This document shows positions 1 through 10,409 of a stretch of DNA of 64,000 nt, one piece after another. Source of the stretch: Tetrastigma voinierianum (Eukaryota; Streptophyta; Magnoliopsida; Vitales; Vitaceae); the NCBI GenBank assembly GCA_016808115.1, contig JAEQBH010003945.1:1-64000 (forward strand), read 5' to 3'. The notes beneath the pieces are model-generated. The model saw nothing but the letters and a program-made list of their open reading frames with translations. It searched no databases and was not told where the DNA came from. The first letter of the stretch is position 1, and the number at the start of each line of letters is the position of its first letter. Made by a program: the position numbers and the translations under genes.

Positions 1-515
1 AAAATATAATATACATTTAACAAAATGTCTTTAATCAACATTTTACGCCTTTGCAGTGACGGGGAATTATCATGGATCCACGTTCATGTTTTGATAAATT
101 TAAGTTCTCTGTATCAGTCACTAGTGCAACTTCTCGAACATGATCGTGCAATCTCTTGTCCGCTAAATTCCAATCTTTAAACATATTACTACTGGACAGT
201 CAGTGACAATTACATCGTTTTTGCTAACTACTCTTCCACTTGCACTAAAAGGCCCGATGATCAGATCACGTGCACGAAAGCACATCACGCGGCACAATAT
301 ATAACATTGTGGTATTTTACTTGTTGTTTTTTTCCACCATTCTAAAATTTCAAATTTTCATTGTCTTCAAATGGAATTGTTTCTACACTAAGATATCTAT
401 CTATATCGGGTTGTATATTTAGAGAATCTAGTTGTTGCATTTTTCTACTTTTTAAACATTTCTAAAGGGCTTTTATAAAAGATAAGAGCGATCGTGACGA
501 TGATTTATCAAACTA
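1..515 (-). pseudogene. hAT transposase, C-terminal dimerisation part (segment 3 of 3)
   Basis: Read on the minus strand, this stretch encodes the C-terminal dimerisation region of a plant hAT transposase. A segment reading FEILEWWKKTTSKIPQCYIL lies near 299-358, and FSASGRVVSKN lies near 215-255. These match the family pattern of a WW-containing helix followed by the (A)FS.(G)GRV..K motif. The reading is broken by frameshifts and stops, so no open frame survives. It continues the transposase found at 9896-10409 and 17322-18257; the coding direction crosses gypsy element A, which separates them. The protein would end somewhere in the first 100 bases, and the element's terminal repeat lies outside the window. 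The family call is secure from the motif order; activity is excluded by the breaks and insertions. Confidence 0.85.
511..515. other. Target-site duplication of gypsy element A, left copy
   Basis: AACTA directly precedes the LTR and is repeated at 9896-9900 directly after the element. Five base pairs is the usual duplication size for Ty3/gypsy. Removing the element rejoins the hAT reading. Confidence 0.75.
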
Positions 516-2217
516 GAAAACTAAGAAAATTCTAATTTTCAAAAATGGTAAAATAGTACTTAGCCAAACTAGGTAAATTTTCTAGATCTCGAATGACAAA
601 CGGACGCACCGTTGGAATCAGTTCTCACAAATCTAGCTACCAAGTCGAATTTCGTCAATCTGAGATACGTAATTTCACGCTTCGAGGTACCGGTGTCAAG
701 TGCAAAGATAAGGTTTGCGGAGAGACATGATGTGACAAAAGTAACCTACTATATGTACCCATGTGGACACATGTCAGATGATTAAGGAGAGGATGGAGAT
801 GAATGGCTTAGATTAAGCCATGTGTCAAAAAAGCTTTTAAAATCAAACTAAATGACAAAATGGGAATTAAGTGAAATGATTAAATAAATAAGACAAAATA
901 CCATCTTCTTCTCCATTTTTCTGCTTGGAACGGACAGTGAGGGGGAGAACCAAATTTTAGAGAGAGAAAGTGTGACTTCTCTCTAGATTTCCGCGACCGG
1001 CTTCGCTTCCTCTTCGCCAAGAAGCAAAGTTGTTCTACGCTACAAGGGCTACGCGTGGACATTGATTTTGTGGAGTTTCAACAACTCCAAGAGTGTAGAT
1101 CTTTCCTTACTTGCTTTTATTCGACTTAAGAGCCATGTGAATGGATATGGATGTTCCTCGAGTCGAATGACCGTGTGTTTTTCAATTCCAACGACGGGAT
1201 CGCGCAGAAACTCCTGAGGTGGTTGTGAAATGCTTAGCCGAGCCTAGGGTTTCACTGTTCACGTGATATGTTGTGTGATTTTGTGTGGTTGAGTGATTCA
1301 AAATGAATTGCTTGATTTGTTAATTAGCCCATGTGAGCTAATTTTGATGTTATTGTTGTAAATTAAATAACATGATTTATGTGAGTTAATTTTTTTAATA
1401 TATGCATGTAAAATATATTAGCATGAATTGTTTGGAAATGGCATAATGCATTCCATATGCACCGGGGCACCCTAGAACGATAAGTGTGAGTGCATGACAC
1501 GAAAACGAAAAGAAAAGTGAAAATGGTTGTGAAAGAAATTTCAAGGAAGATTTTCTTCCTCAAGAATCGCTTGGGAGAAATGGGTTCAACAACTCATCTC
1601 GAGGCGGACTCCATGACTGCTTCCCTGAGAATTACCTGGAAGAATTCACCCCTTCGAGGGTTGTCCAACATATTTACCTAAATTCTGTGAGCAAGCCTGG
1701 AAGCAAAAACCTTTTTTTAAACCGTATTTTCTCACATTCACGGTACATGTGAGGGAGTCTGAGGACTCGAGACATGGATCGGGCAGACATTCAAGTAGAT
1801 CATGTATTTGCTTGAGTGTGTTTGGTTGTCATTACATGCAATTTAGGTGGGGAGTAACCCATGTAGGAGGACACTACTAGGCATTGTCTACCCCAAGCGA
1901 GGGATCATTATTTCGTGTACAGGAGTGTACTGAGGACGACGCTCATTAGAGGCCGCTTGAGAAGAAAGCCGATACGTGGCTGTATTCATTTCAGATAACA
2001 TTATTAAAACTTTAAATCTTAATATATTGCTTCAGGATAGCGAAAGCCACGATCAACTTCAACCATGGTGAATATACTTGATGCATTTTAGAGTATTGGA
2101 TGTACCGGGCCTAAGTGGCCATTTTTACTCCTCGTATAAGTCTCAATATGAGACACACTGTGTATTCCGCAGCCGACGTGATCAGCCAACGACACCCCGG
2201 GAATTTGTGGCGTCACA
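516..2217 (+). repeat. 5' LTR of gypsy A
   Basis: This 1.7 kb stretch aligns along its length with 8208-9895. It begins GAAAACTAAG where the other LTR has TGTAAAACCCGAG, so the leading T is lost, and it ends GGCGTCACA. Landmarks in order: the conserved TCTAGATCTCG block near 580-640, a GA-rich segment near 958-985, a hairpin GGAGTT..AACTCC near 1072-1088, and a degenerate splice-donor-like GTGTAGATC..CCTTAC near 1093-1111. Divergence from the 3' LTR is high and includes many short indels. Confidence 0.85.
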
Positions 2218-2218
2218 A

Positions 2219-2238
2219 ACTGCATCGTGAGCACAGTT
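2219..2238 (+). other. Primer-binding site of gypsy A (tRNA-iMet-like, degenerate)
   Basis: The bases right after the LTR, CTGCATCGTGAGC, resemble the plant initiator-Met primer site TGGTATCAGAGC. The related copies C and F carry TTGTTATCGTGC and TGGCATCGTAGC in the same place, so the position is consistent across the family. Confidence 0.55.
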
Positions 2239-2293
2239 TATAAATACCTAGCGCTTAATGTCGGACACTAAAGCATAGCTTAGTATCAATAAG

Positions 2294-2312
2294 TTAGGTA
2301 CACGATTACCTA
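2294..2312 (+). repeat. Leader hairpin near the primer site
   Basis: An inverted repeat reading TTAGGTACACGATTACCTAG. Its equivalents are at 32193-32211 in C and 50284-50302 in F. All three lie downstream of the primer site in the untranslated leader. Confidence 0.55.
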
Positions 2313-2517
2313 GGACTCTTATGGGCATGGGTTAAATCACGATTCTTGTGCATTTTGGATGATTAATGTGTGGTTGTGTGTCAGATACTGATGGATAGCA
2401 CATAGGAAAATAATGTTGAGGAATTTTTTCCGAGGTTCATAAAGGTGTAAACAGAAAAATAAATTAATTAATTAAATAAATTATGCTGGAATTTATTTGG
2501 TTTCTACTTAAGACATG

Positions 2518-2518
<1 letters not shown>

Positions 2519-2583
<65 letters not shown>
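2519..2583. repeat. (TA)n microsatellite followed by a T run
   Basis: About 33 bases of alternating TA are followed by about 31 consecutive T, inside the leader of gypsy A. Low complexity; the length is likely to be unreliable in sequencing. Confidence 0.95.
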
Positions 2584-2584
<1 letters not shown>

Positions 2585-2639
2585 TGGTCTTATAGTAGCC
2601 GGAACAAAGGAAAAAATGATGAGAAAAAAAGTGTAGGGG

Positions 2640-3402
2640 AGGCCGGCCGGGCTATCGCCTATTTTCCAGTTCGAGGCCATGATGCCAGTTGTGGCCAGGA
2701 CAAGACAGGCGCTGGCAGATGGTCATTACATCACACGACATCACCAAGAGTAAAGACGATAATACCGCCGAGCCAGAGAGCGCGACGCCGCGCCATGCCC
2801 GCCGCTTAGTGGCGCATACAACTACCAGATCGCACGGCGAGGCAAGCCCAGCGTCGCAACACAGCCAGCCGGCATCGCGACACGCGCCCCGCTGACGCTT
2901 CGCGCGGCAGATCACGCGGATACGCCACGCAAAGCGCGACACGCTTCGGCAAAGGCGTAAAGAGTGGAGTCAGCAAATACAAATTTTGTACCTTGACCGA
3001 GAGGCGAAGACACAACGCTGGCCGGGCACAACAGGCGACACGGCCGCTAAGGGGCATCGCGACACGACGGGCTGCGGCGAGCAAGATGGGTTTCGCTGGG
3101 CCGCGATACAATTTTGTATCTGTGACAGTGGGGAGTCATGACATCTGGCCGCCAAATACAACAGAAGGCGGCGACACTCAAGCAGGCGGTGCCTACGACA
3201 CGGTAGGAGGGGGGGCCACGACACGGCGCCCAGTGCACCATGTCACTACACATGGCCATGCATATGCACGCAGTACGCAAGCAAGCAGCCTTCATTGGGC
3301 TGTGTGTGCACACCAGCTCACCCGGCCACCTAATGCACTATTTACGGTCACTGTTTGGAGCACTATTCATGGACACTGTTCACGAACACTGTTCACGAGG
3401 TT
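2640..3402 (+). repeat. GC-rich, CpG-dense leader block of gypsy A
   Basis: About 760 bases are strikingly rich in CG. They contain recurring CGCGACACG and GATACAA..TTGTATC pieces and end in a short repeat of CACTGTTCACGAA near 3360-3400. Equivalent blocks occur in the leaders of C (about 31250-31760) and F (about 49381-50010). Several open frames of 60-137 codons occur on both strands. They are a by-product of high GC, and I see no protein family in them. Confidence 0.7.
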
Positions 3403-3481
3403 TTAAAAAAATAAAAATAAAAATAAAAATAAAAATAATAAAATAATAAAATAAAATAAAATAAGATGAAATAAAATAAAA
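3403..3481 (+). repeat. (AAAAT)n-like A-rich tract
   Basis: Repeated AAAAT and AAAATAAT units lie between the CpG-rich leader and gag of gypsy A. Family members C and F have a short T run at the matching place on their own strand, so this tract is specific to A in length. Confidence 0.85.
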
Positions 3482-3648
3482 TTATTTTTGTTATGCTTGA
3501 TTTATATGGAATTATTGTTCTTGGGATTACTTCGAGGTGCATTGACATAGTGTATGGAAATTTTTCGGTGAGGTGAATAGTGTCTCGGGTCGTGTTTACA
3601 CCTTAGAGACACTTCATTAAAACTTGATTTGTCATTTGACATGTGTAG

Positions 3649-4760
3649 ATGGCTAGTCGCGGGAGACGACGTAGGGGTCGTCCACGAGGTGCTAGCCAAG
3701 CACCACCAGTGTTTGACCGCTTGTGCCTGCTAAGGGTGGATTGCGGCCGCCGCCATTACACAAAGCAATGCATCGTAGCCAAGGAGGTCCGAGTAACCTC
3801 CGTGAGGTTCAGGCAGATCATCCTCCGATATCTCACAAGGGGAGGAGATCCTACGGTGGCGTACTCACTGGGTTCATGCAGTCGAGAAGGTATCGAGGCC
3901 ATGGAGATTGCCCCTAATACGACTCAGGATCGACTAGCTACATTCCGGCCTGCAGGGTGAGGGCCCGCATAGCTTGAACTGGGCGAAGACCTCTAGAGAT
4001 CTAGAGGCAATGATTTGAGCACGCTCTGGATCTTTCTACGGAAAATATTTTGGGGATATCAAGCCGGCCACGTTGAAGGCCTCGTGGAGTTCCTGGGAGT
4101 CGGGGCTGCAGGGGACTATGACCGTATTGGAGTACATGGCTAGATTCTCGTTTTGTCGATGACCACGCACACTGATACTACCAAGGTCAAGAGATTCAGA
4201 ATGGGCTGGTGCCTGGCTGATTTAAAGGATCAGACTTCGCCTACAAGAAGACATGGACTCTATGGCCGGGACCGGCCAAGACCATAGAGAGAGAGATCGA
4301 GGATGCACCCGAGCACTCTGGATACGTGTTAGTGGCAAGAGGAAGGAGAGTCACTTTCTTCTAGTGTTCGGGAAGAAGCCGGTGGGCTTGGCCACGCGTG
4401 GTTCCAGAGCCGCGACCATCCTGCCAAGGATAGGGATCAAGGTTTCCAACAAGCCGGGCATGGTGGCAGCCATTAAGAAGTAACCCGACATATGAGGAGT
4501 GGATTGCCCCTGCAGACGTGGATCCCGGTGGTTTCTGTGACAACAAGAATCCCAATCAAGAGAGGACAGAGATGATAGCGCTCATTCCTCCACAAACTCA
4601 ATACAAAGGCAAAGGAGCCAAGACGCTGGGGTGGAGTCGCATCGGCATCTCCCATTACACAAAAGCAAGAGGCCATGTTATGGGCCGAGGCAGAGGACGA
4701 GGCCCACAGGCAGGGACGTCAGGGGTTCAGGGGCGTGTCTACGCCATCACACCATCAACC
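3649..4760 (+). pseudogene. gag of gypsy A
   Basis: This region once encoded the capsid-nucleocapsid protein. The start ATG at 3649 opens with MASRGRRRRGRPRGASQAPP, a basic arginine-rich tail. It is chosen because copies C (from 30976) and F (from 49152) begin at the same point. The capsid core is still recognisable near 3800-3960, where it aligns at the base level with gag in B (24130-24290) and F (48876-49061). A later part near 4700-4760 reads SGVQGRVYAIT, which in this group follows the zinc knuckle; a clear CCHC knuckle is not visible. Frame changes and stops interrupt the gene after about 100 codons. No product is expected. Confidence 0.75.
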
Positions 4761-4769
4761 GAGTCACCG

Positions 4770-5075
4770 ACAATCCGCCATGTTGTGGTACGCTTTTGCT
4801 ATCTCGCCTATGGGCAAGAGGTGGCATTTGATTGGTGCGTCGCATTCATTCATTGTCGTGATCGCTTATGATAGAATGGCTTAGAGGTCGAGAGGCCTGT
4901 GAGGAGCCCTCAGATGTGAGCCCTCCCCCAGGATTGTAATAGGATGGATGATATGTCGCGGGTTTCGCAGTTAGAGATCTCGGGGATTCTACTCACAGTG
5001 GACCTAAGGGTCATGGACATGTCAAAGTTTGACGCCATCCGATGATCATCGGGATGTTTTAAAAGAGTCAAGTAT
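4770..5075 (+). pseudogene. Aspartic protease of gypsy A
   Basis: Retroviral-type protease between gag and RT. Near 4800-4860 one frame reads LIGASHSFIV, the degenerate active-site segment of the (L/F)xDxGAxHSFI type; the catalytic aspartate is not in frame. Near 5010-5055 the downstream family segment survives as DMSKFDAI followed, after a frame break, by a G-M remnant. In the related copies B (23894-24112) and F (47637-47861) this segment reads FDVILGxDW. The piece is short and broken, so the call rests on position and on comparison with its two relatives. Confidence 0.6.
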
Positions 5076-5308
5076 CGACAGAGCGTAAGAGGGTTACCAC
5101 CTACACAATGTGACTCCGCATTCCTCGTGTTGTATTTCGGTGGGGACAAGCATGATATTTCGCTCAGACAAGTACGAGTCCAAATGTCATGGGATGGCCA
5201 GGGTCGGGCAAGCTTGCACTTGCCCTGTGAGGACGAGGTGAGATCGGACTTGGATCTACCTCGAGTAGTTTGCTAGTATGAGGATGTTTTTCCCGATGAG
5301 CTACCGGA

Positions 5309-5860
5309 TTGCTCTCTGCAAGGGTCAGACTTCGGGACGAAGTTACACTGGTACTTCGCCCATCTCTATGGCCCGATAGATGGCACCAACAGTCAGAGGA
5401 ACTCAAAGTCCAGCTACAGGAGTTACTGGACAAGGGGTTCATTAGATCGAGCACTTCACCATGGGGCGCTCCGGTCCTGTTTTCGAAGAAAAAGGATAAG
5501 ACCCTTCGACTGTGCATTGACTACCAACAATTGAACAGGGTTATGATCAAGAATTGGTACCCATTGCTGAGGATTGACGATTTGTTTGACCAGTTGAGAG
5601 GAACGCAAGTCTACTCCAATATAGACCTTCTCACTGGTTACCATCAGCAGAGGGTTAGGGAGACAGATATCCCTAAGACATTGCTCAGACGCCAAGCATG
5701 CGGGCACTTCGAAGCCATTTCGATGCCCTTTCGATCGGACGACGCGCCATCCAAGACTATGGATCATGCATAGGGTGATTCCAACCCTATTTGGACTGGG
5801 CCATCATGGTCTTCGTGACATTTGATCTACTCCCACGTAGAGTGGGAGCATGAGGGCTCA
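5309..5860 (+). pseudogene. Reverse transcriptase of gypsy A
   Basis: This is the best preserved coding stretch of the element. An open frame of about 150 codons runs from 5309 and holds the RT fingers and palm: ELLDKGFIRSSTSPWGAPVL, LRLCIDYQQLN, then YSNIDLLTGYHQ, the first catalytic aspartate region. In this group that segment normally reads FSKIDLRSGYHQ. The second catalytic motif (F/Y-x-D-D) is expected near 5805-5830 but is destroyed; only fragments such as MVFV remain. The protein would copy the element RNA into DNA in the cytoplasmic particle. Frame changes after 5690 and the missing DD show it is dead as read. Confidence 0.88.
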
Positions 5861-6143
5861 CTGAGATCGCTTTACGCTTGCCGAGAGATCATCACCTATA
5901 CGCCAAGTTCGAAGAAGTGCAAGTTTCTTGCCATCGAGGTGAGATTTTTCGACACACGGTGTCAAGACGCATGTCGCAGACTCGAGAAGGTCGAGGCGTT
6001 GATGGGTTGGGAGAGGTCAAGCCGGGCCGAGATACACTTCGAATTGGCCGGGTACTATAGGAGATTCATCGAGGATTTCTCCGGACACGGCATTCACGAC
6101 GCAGATTGACCTGCAAAAGGAGGTCAAGTTCAGGGGATGACCG

Positions 6144-6560
6144 ATGCGAGGAGGCATTCTAGAGTTGAAGAGGAGGCTCACCACGTCCAATCTTGATAGT
6201 CCCTATTGTGGACAGGGGTACACAGTGTATTGTGATGCCTCGAGGGCTAGACTGGGATGTGTTTTGATGCAACCGGAGGGTAGTGTAGCTTATGGTTCCA
6301 AGTATTTGAAGAATCATGAGCGTAATTACCCCACACCTGCATATGGAGTTGGCGGTCGTAGTCTCGCCTGGAAGATTCGCGCCACTACTTATATGGTGAG
6401 CAGCTGAGGCGACTGCACTCACAAAAGTCTCAAGCATATTTTCTGATACAATGACCTCAATATGAGGCAAATGTGGCGGATGGAATTCAGAGGACTATGA
6501 TCACTTTGCATTACCACCCGGGTAAGGCAAATGTGGTAGCCGAGAACTCATCGTAAGTCA
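6144..6560 (+). pseudogene. RNase H domain of gypsy A
   Basis: An open frame at 6144-6407 contains YTVYCDASRARLGCVLMQ, the catalytic aspartate segment of the gypsy RNase H, and then the SKYLKNHERNYPT helix. The C-terminal part, including the YHPGK(A/V)..VADALSRKS linker that leads to integrase, is found with frame breaks near 6510-6560. The enzyme would remove the RNA strand of the hybrid during replication. The same domain is at 22507-22806 in B and at 46167-46500 in F. Between it and the RT lies about 250 bases that read as the RT connection with stops. Confidence 0.82.
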
Positions 6561-6599
6561 CGGAGCATCACAAGATACTTTCCCGAGTCTGATGCTCGA

Positions 6600-8095
6600 G
6601 ATTGTGGAACAGCCACATAAGACGAAAGTGTGCCTGGTGGTACATCGGGAGTTTAGTAGCTACACCGCTCGCTGAAAGGCAAAGTGATCGAGTCCCGCGA
6701 CGTGGATTGCAGATAGTGTCCATTGCGGACCGTACAATGTGCATGTGACGAGGGTCGGACCCATCCACGCAAATGGTAGTCTTCAGATATGACTCAGTAG
6801 TGGTTCCCGTACTGACCGATTCGAGAGAGGAGACTCTCGGGGAGTTTTACTACTCGATTTGTTGTAGTATCCAAGTGGCACGAAGATGTATCAGATCTTC
6901 GCTGTCAAGATTAATGAGCGGAATGAAGAGACATCGCAGGGACTTTGTTCGCATCATGTCTCACGTGGTCGCACAGGTTAAGACTCCAGCACCGGTCACA
7001 AGAGTGGCTATCTTCTACCATCGAGGCTATGGAAGGAGCACGTCACGATGGATTTTGTGACCCACTTTGCCATGGACAACAAAGAAGGACATGATGCGTG
7101 ATAGTGATAGTGAACGACTTACGAAGCTCCAAGACATTTTCTAGCCGTGCGATGACCTTCACATTGAGAGATTCTACGCTGTATATTCGAGAGATAGTCC
7201 CATTACACTGGGAAAGTACCTGGTGATCTATAGTATCGAATAAACACCCGAGGTTTACGGCGCACTTTTGGAAGAGTTTCCAAAAGGCTATGGGCACACA
7301 ACTGACCATGAGTACAGCTTTCCACCCATGCATGCATGGTCGCCGTGAGAGGATCACACAGAGTTAGAGGAGCTGGCGCCGAGCATGCGCCCTGATCATA
7401 AGAGTAGCCGAGCAGATCATTTTGTGCGGAATTCGTCTGCATACAATAAGACAAAGGAAGTATACAAACAGGTAAATCTATTAGGTATGGTATGGGAGGT
7501 CATGCAGACAATAATCGATATGTTGGACCGAGGGAGAGGAGCCCATCACGGTCCCCGATCTGATTAGAGACACCTCCGAGAAGGTAAGTCGACACAACGT
7601 TTCACACTACCGTGAGCCTAAGAAAAGAGCTATGTTGATGTACGGTCGACCCTTAGAGTTCGAGGCTCGGAGATCACGCTCTTCAAGGTGACTAAGAGAT
7701 GAGGAATGTGTTCCTGGCGCGGAGCTATCGCCGAGGTTCATCAGACCCTTCGAGATACTCTGAGAGGGTAAGCACAGCGTGAATCCATTGCTTTACCACC
7801 TAAAGATGTCAGTGTCCATGAGGTATTTCACGTCTCCATGCTCCGGAGGTACACTCCAACCAAACTTCATGTAGTGGATTGTGGGGAGAGATCGAGGTTG
7901 ACACCTGATGGGACCACGAGGAGGGACCAAAGTGTATTAGAAGAGCCGGATCGTTTGTGAAGCAAGACCGTGAGGTTGTTTTGCGGTGCTATGGTAGCAC
8001 CGTGGAGCCGGAGGTGTCAACGTGGGAGCCGCCGAGACACGATGCGTGCCACCTATCCCTTCTTGCTTAGGGATGAAGGTACGGGTTTAGTCGCT
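6600..8095 (+). pseudogene. Integrase and chromodomain-like tail of gypsy A
   Basis: About 1.5 kb follows the RNase H. Pieces recognised in several frames: HVTMDFVTHFA near 7036-7070, the start of the DDE core (first catalytic D), and EVFHVSMLRRYTP near 7820-7857, the (V)FHVS.LRKY..D segment that ends the integrase proper. A tail near 7960-8065 (TVRLF, then MRATYPFLL) is where chromoviruses carry their chromodomain. The protein would insert the DNA copy into the host genome, and the chromodomain would guide it to heterochromatin. Stops and frame changes occur throughout. Presence of a complete chromodomain is inferred from position and the final WE..D..R..YPFL-like remnant, not demonstrated. 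Confidence 0.72.
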
Positions 8096-8187
8096 AATAC
8101 TTAAATGACTAGCTTACATGCATGGTATAGTGCGTGCATGTTGCATATGCATGTGAATTGTTAGATTGGTGGGCCAGACTTCGGACG

Positions 8188-8207
8188 AAATTCTTTGGCG
8201 AGGAGAA
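8188..8207 (+). other. Polypurine tract of gypsy A
   Basis: GGCGAGGAGAA directly abuts the TG of the 3' LTR at 8208, the expected plus-strand primer position. Element H has a cleaner version at 61756-61771. Confidence 0.7.
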
Positions 8208-9895
8208 TGTAAAACCCGAGAAAATTCTAATTTTCGAAAAATGGTAAATGGTATTCGGTCAAAATCCGAATTTTCTAGATCTCGATGACGAAACTGACTT
8301 CATCGTTGGAATCGCCTCGAAATCTAGCTAACACGCCGACTTCGCCAAATTCGGTGACAATCGAAATTTCACATTTTTGAGGCACCGGTGGTGCGTGATA
8401 TGTCATGGAGAGACATGGAGGGACAAAAGTCACCTACTACATGTACCCATGTGACACATGTCGCATGATTAAGGAGAGGATGGGAGATGAATGGTCAGAT
8501 TAAGCCATGTGTCAAAAGCTTTTAAAATCAAAACTAAAGGACAAAATGAGAATTCATGGAAAAGATTAAATAAATAATAAGATTAAAAGGATCATCTTTC
8601 TTCTCCATTTTTCATTGAATGGGATGAATGAGGGGAGAACCACTCCTTTAAAGAGAGAAAAGTGTGATTCTCTCTAGATTTCCTGGCCACCGTCATTCTT
8701 CGCCAAGAAGCAAAGTTGATCTACACTACAACGGCTACGCGTGGACACCAATTTTGTGGAATTCCGACTCCAAGAGGTAGGGATCTTTTCCTACTTGCTT
8801 TATTATTTGGCTAAGAGCCATGTGAATGGATAGGGATGTTACGTAGAGATAGCGTGTGTTTTTCAGTTCCCAGCGATTTGGATTGGTGAGAAACTCTATG
8901 GTGGCGATGAAGCAGTCTTAGAGCCTAGGAGTTTCCTTATTCACGTGATATGTTGTGTGATTTTATTATTGGTTTGGGTGATTCAAAATGGAATTGCTTG
9001 ATTTTTAATTAGCTCATATGACTAATTTTGATGTGTTGTAAATTAAATAACGCATGATTTATGTGAGTTAATTTGTTAATATATGCATGTAAAATATATT
9101 AGCATGGTGTTTGGAAATTGCATAATCGTTCCATATGCCTTAGGGGCACCTAGAGCGATAGGTGTGAGTGCATGACACGAAAATGAAAGAAAAGTGAAAA
9201 TGGTTGTGAAAGGAATATCAAGGAAGATTTTAGAAGAATTGCCTTGGGATTGTCCAACCAGTTCATCTCGGAGCGGACCCATGATTTCGGAGGAATTACC
9301 CGACAATTCACCTCGGAGGTTGTCGATATATTTCTTAGAAATTCGGTAGTGGTTCAAAACAAAAACTTTTTGTTTTGAAAACTGTATTTTTCTCACATTC
9401 GACTTAGGCATGTGTGAGGGAGTCGGTGAGGACTCGAGACATGGGATTTGGCATGTAGACATTCAAGTAGGATTATGTATTTGCTTGAGTGTGTTTGGTT
9501 GCCATTACATGTGCAGTTAGGTGGGGAGTAACCCATGTAGGAGATTATCACTACTAGGCATTGCTTTCTCGCCTGTCGGGGATCATTATTTCGGTGCGGG
9601 GGGTGTACGGGAGGACGGCGCTCATTAGGCGCTTTGAGAAGAAAGCGGAGCATGTGGCTTGGTATTCATTTTGTATAACATGTATTAAAACTTTAAATCT
9701 TAATATATATTTGTATTAAGAGTGACGAGTGTATCAACTCTTGAACTATGATAATATAGTTGATGTATTTTGGTGGTATTGATGTATGGGCTAGTGGCCA
9801 TTTTACTCATGTATGGGTCTCGTAATATGAGACACGGTATTCCTCGAGGTTGACCAGTTGTCAGCAAGACACCTCGGGAATTTGAGGCGTCCTGA
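8208..9895 (+). repeat. 3' LTR of gypsy A
   Basis: Starts TGTAAAACCC and aligns with 516-2217. The end is degenerate (CGTCCTGA where the family has CGTCACA), followed by the AACTA duplication. It contains the conserved TCTAGATCTCG block near 8273-8335 and the splice-donor-like hairpin GTAGGGATCTTTTCCTAC at 8777-8794. Confidence 0.87.
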
Positions 9896-9900
9896 AACTA
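9896..9900. other. Target-site duplication of gypsy A, right copy
   Basis: AACTA, identical to 511-515. Confidence 0.75.
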
Positions 9901-10409
9901 ATATCATTTCCATATTTTTCTTTATAAATATTATATAAAATATATAATACTTAATTTACTTCATTTTAATTTCTTCAATTTTATTTGGTCTTCATTGTAA
10001 ATAACTTGCAACCATTCATCTAGAGCATCAAATTTTAATATAGGGTCCACAAAAATTAAACCAATATAATAAATCAAAGGTATTTCTCCCACTATATTTT
10101 TTTAATCTTTTCTATCATTGCAAAAGAAGTGTATCATTAAAATTTCATAAGTTAAATAATTTTGTAGTACCATATAAATACTAGTTATTTGCATAATGAC
10201 CCGATATGAAGTTTAATAATACACAGTACAAAAAATATTTGTTGAAGTATCAAAATTTTCAAAAAGATCTCGTAGAAGGTCCGCAATGTGTCAATCATAA
10301 TAATTTAATACATCAACATCTACATCACTATTATTATTAGATAGACATTTCGTATAATTGTACTACCTTTTTATATTTTGTAACATTTTATCTGAGCTTA
10401 TAAGTAAGA
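9896..10409 (-). pseudogene. hAT transposase, middle part (segment 2 of 3)
   Basis: Minus-strand sequence between the two nested LTR elements. Near 10254-10310 it reads ADLLRDLFENFDTSTNIF, and near 10140-10230 it reads SIYMVLQNYLTYEIL. Near 9960-10140 it reads MIEKIKKIWWEK, FVDPILKFDALDEWLQVIYN. These match the hAT segment with the K(Y/I)W and LDPR.K pattern that lies between the catalytic core and the dimerisation domain. The reading continues into 1-515 on one side and into 17322-18257 on the other. Stops are present, but many codons keep the family pattern. Confidence 0.87.

Larger units (their letters stand above)
516..9895 (+). mobile_element. Ty3/gypsy chromovirus-like LTR retrotransposon A (decayed, full length)
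   Basis: A complete element of about 9.4 kb: 5' LTR, primer-binding site, leader, gag, protease, RT, RNase H, integrase with chromodomain-like tail, purine tract and 3' LTR, flanked by AACTA. The domain order RT-RNase H-integrase identifies Ty3/gypsy. The long LTRs and the integrase tail ending near an R..YPFL motif fit the Tekay/Del group of chromoviruses, although that subgroup call is inferred. Copies of the same family occur on the minus strand as B/C and F. The coding part is full of stops and frame changes. It was inserted into the hAT transposase gene. Confidence 0.88.

Noticed and set aside
2582..3406. Overlapping open frames of 60-137 codons on both strands
   Set aside because: They overlap each other in several frames inside a CpG-rich repeat-like leader, where stop codons are rare by composition. 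No family motif is visible.
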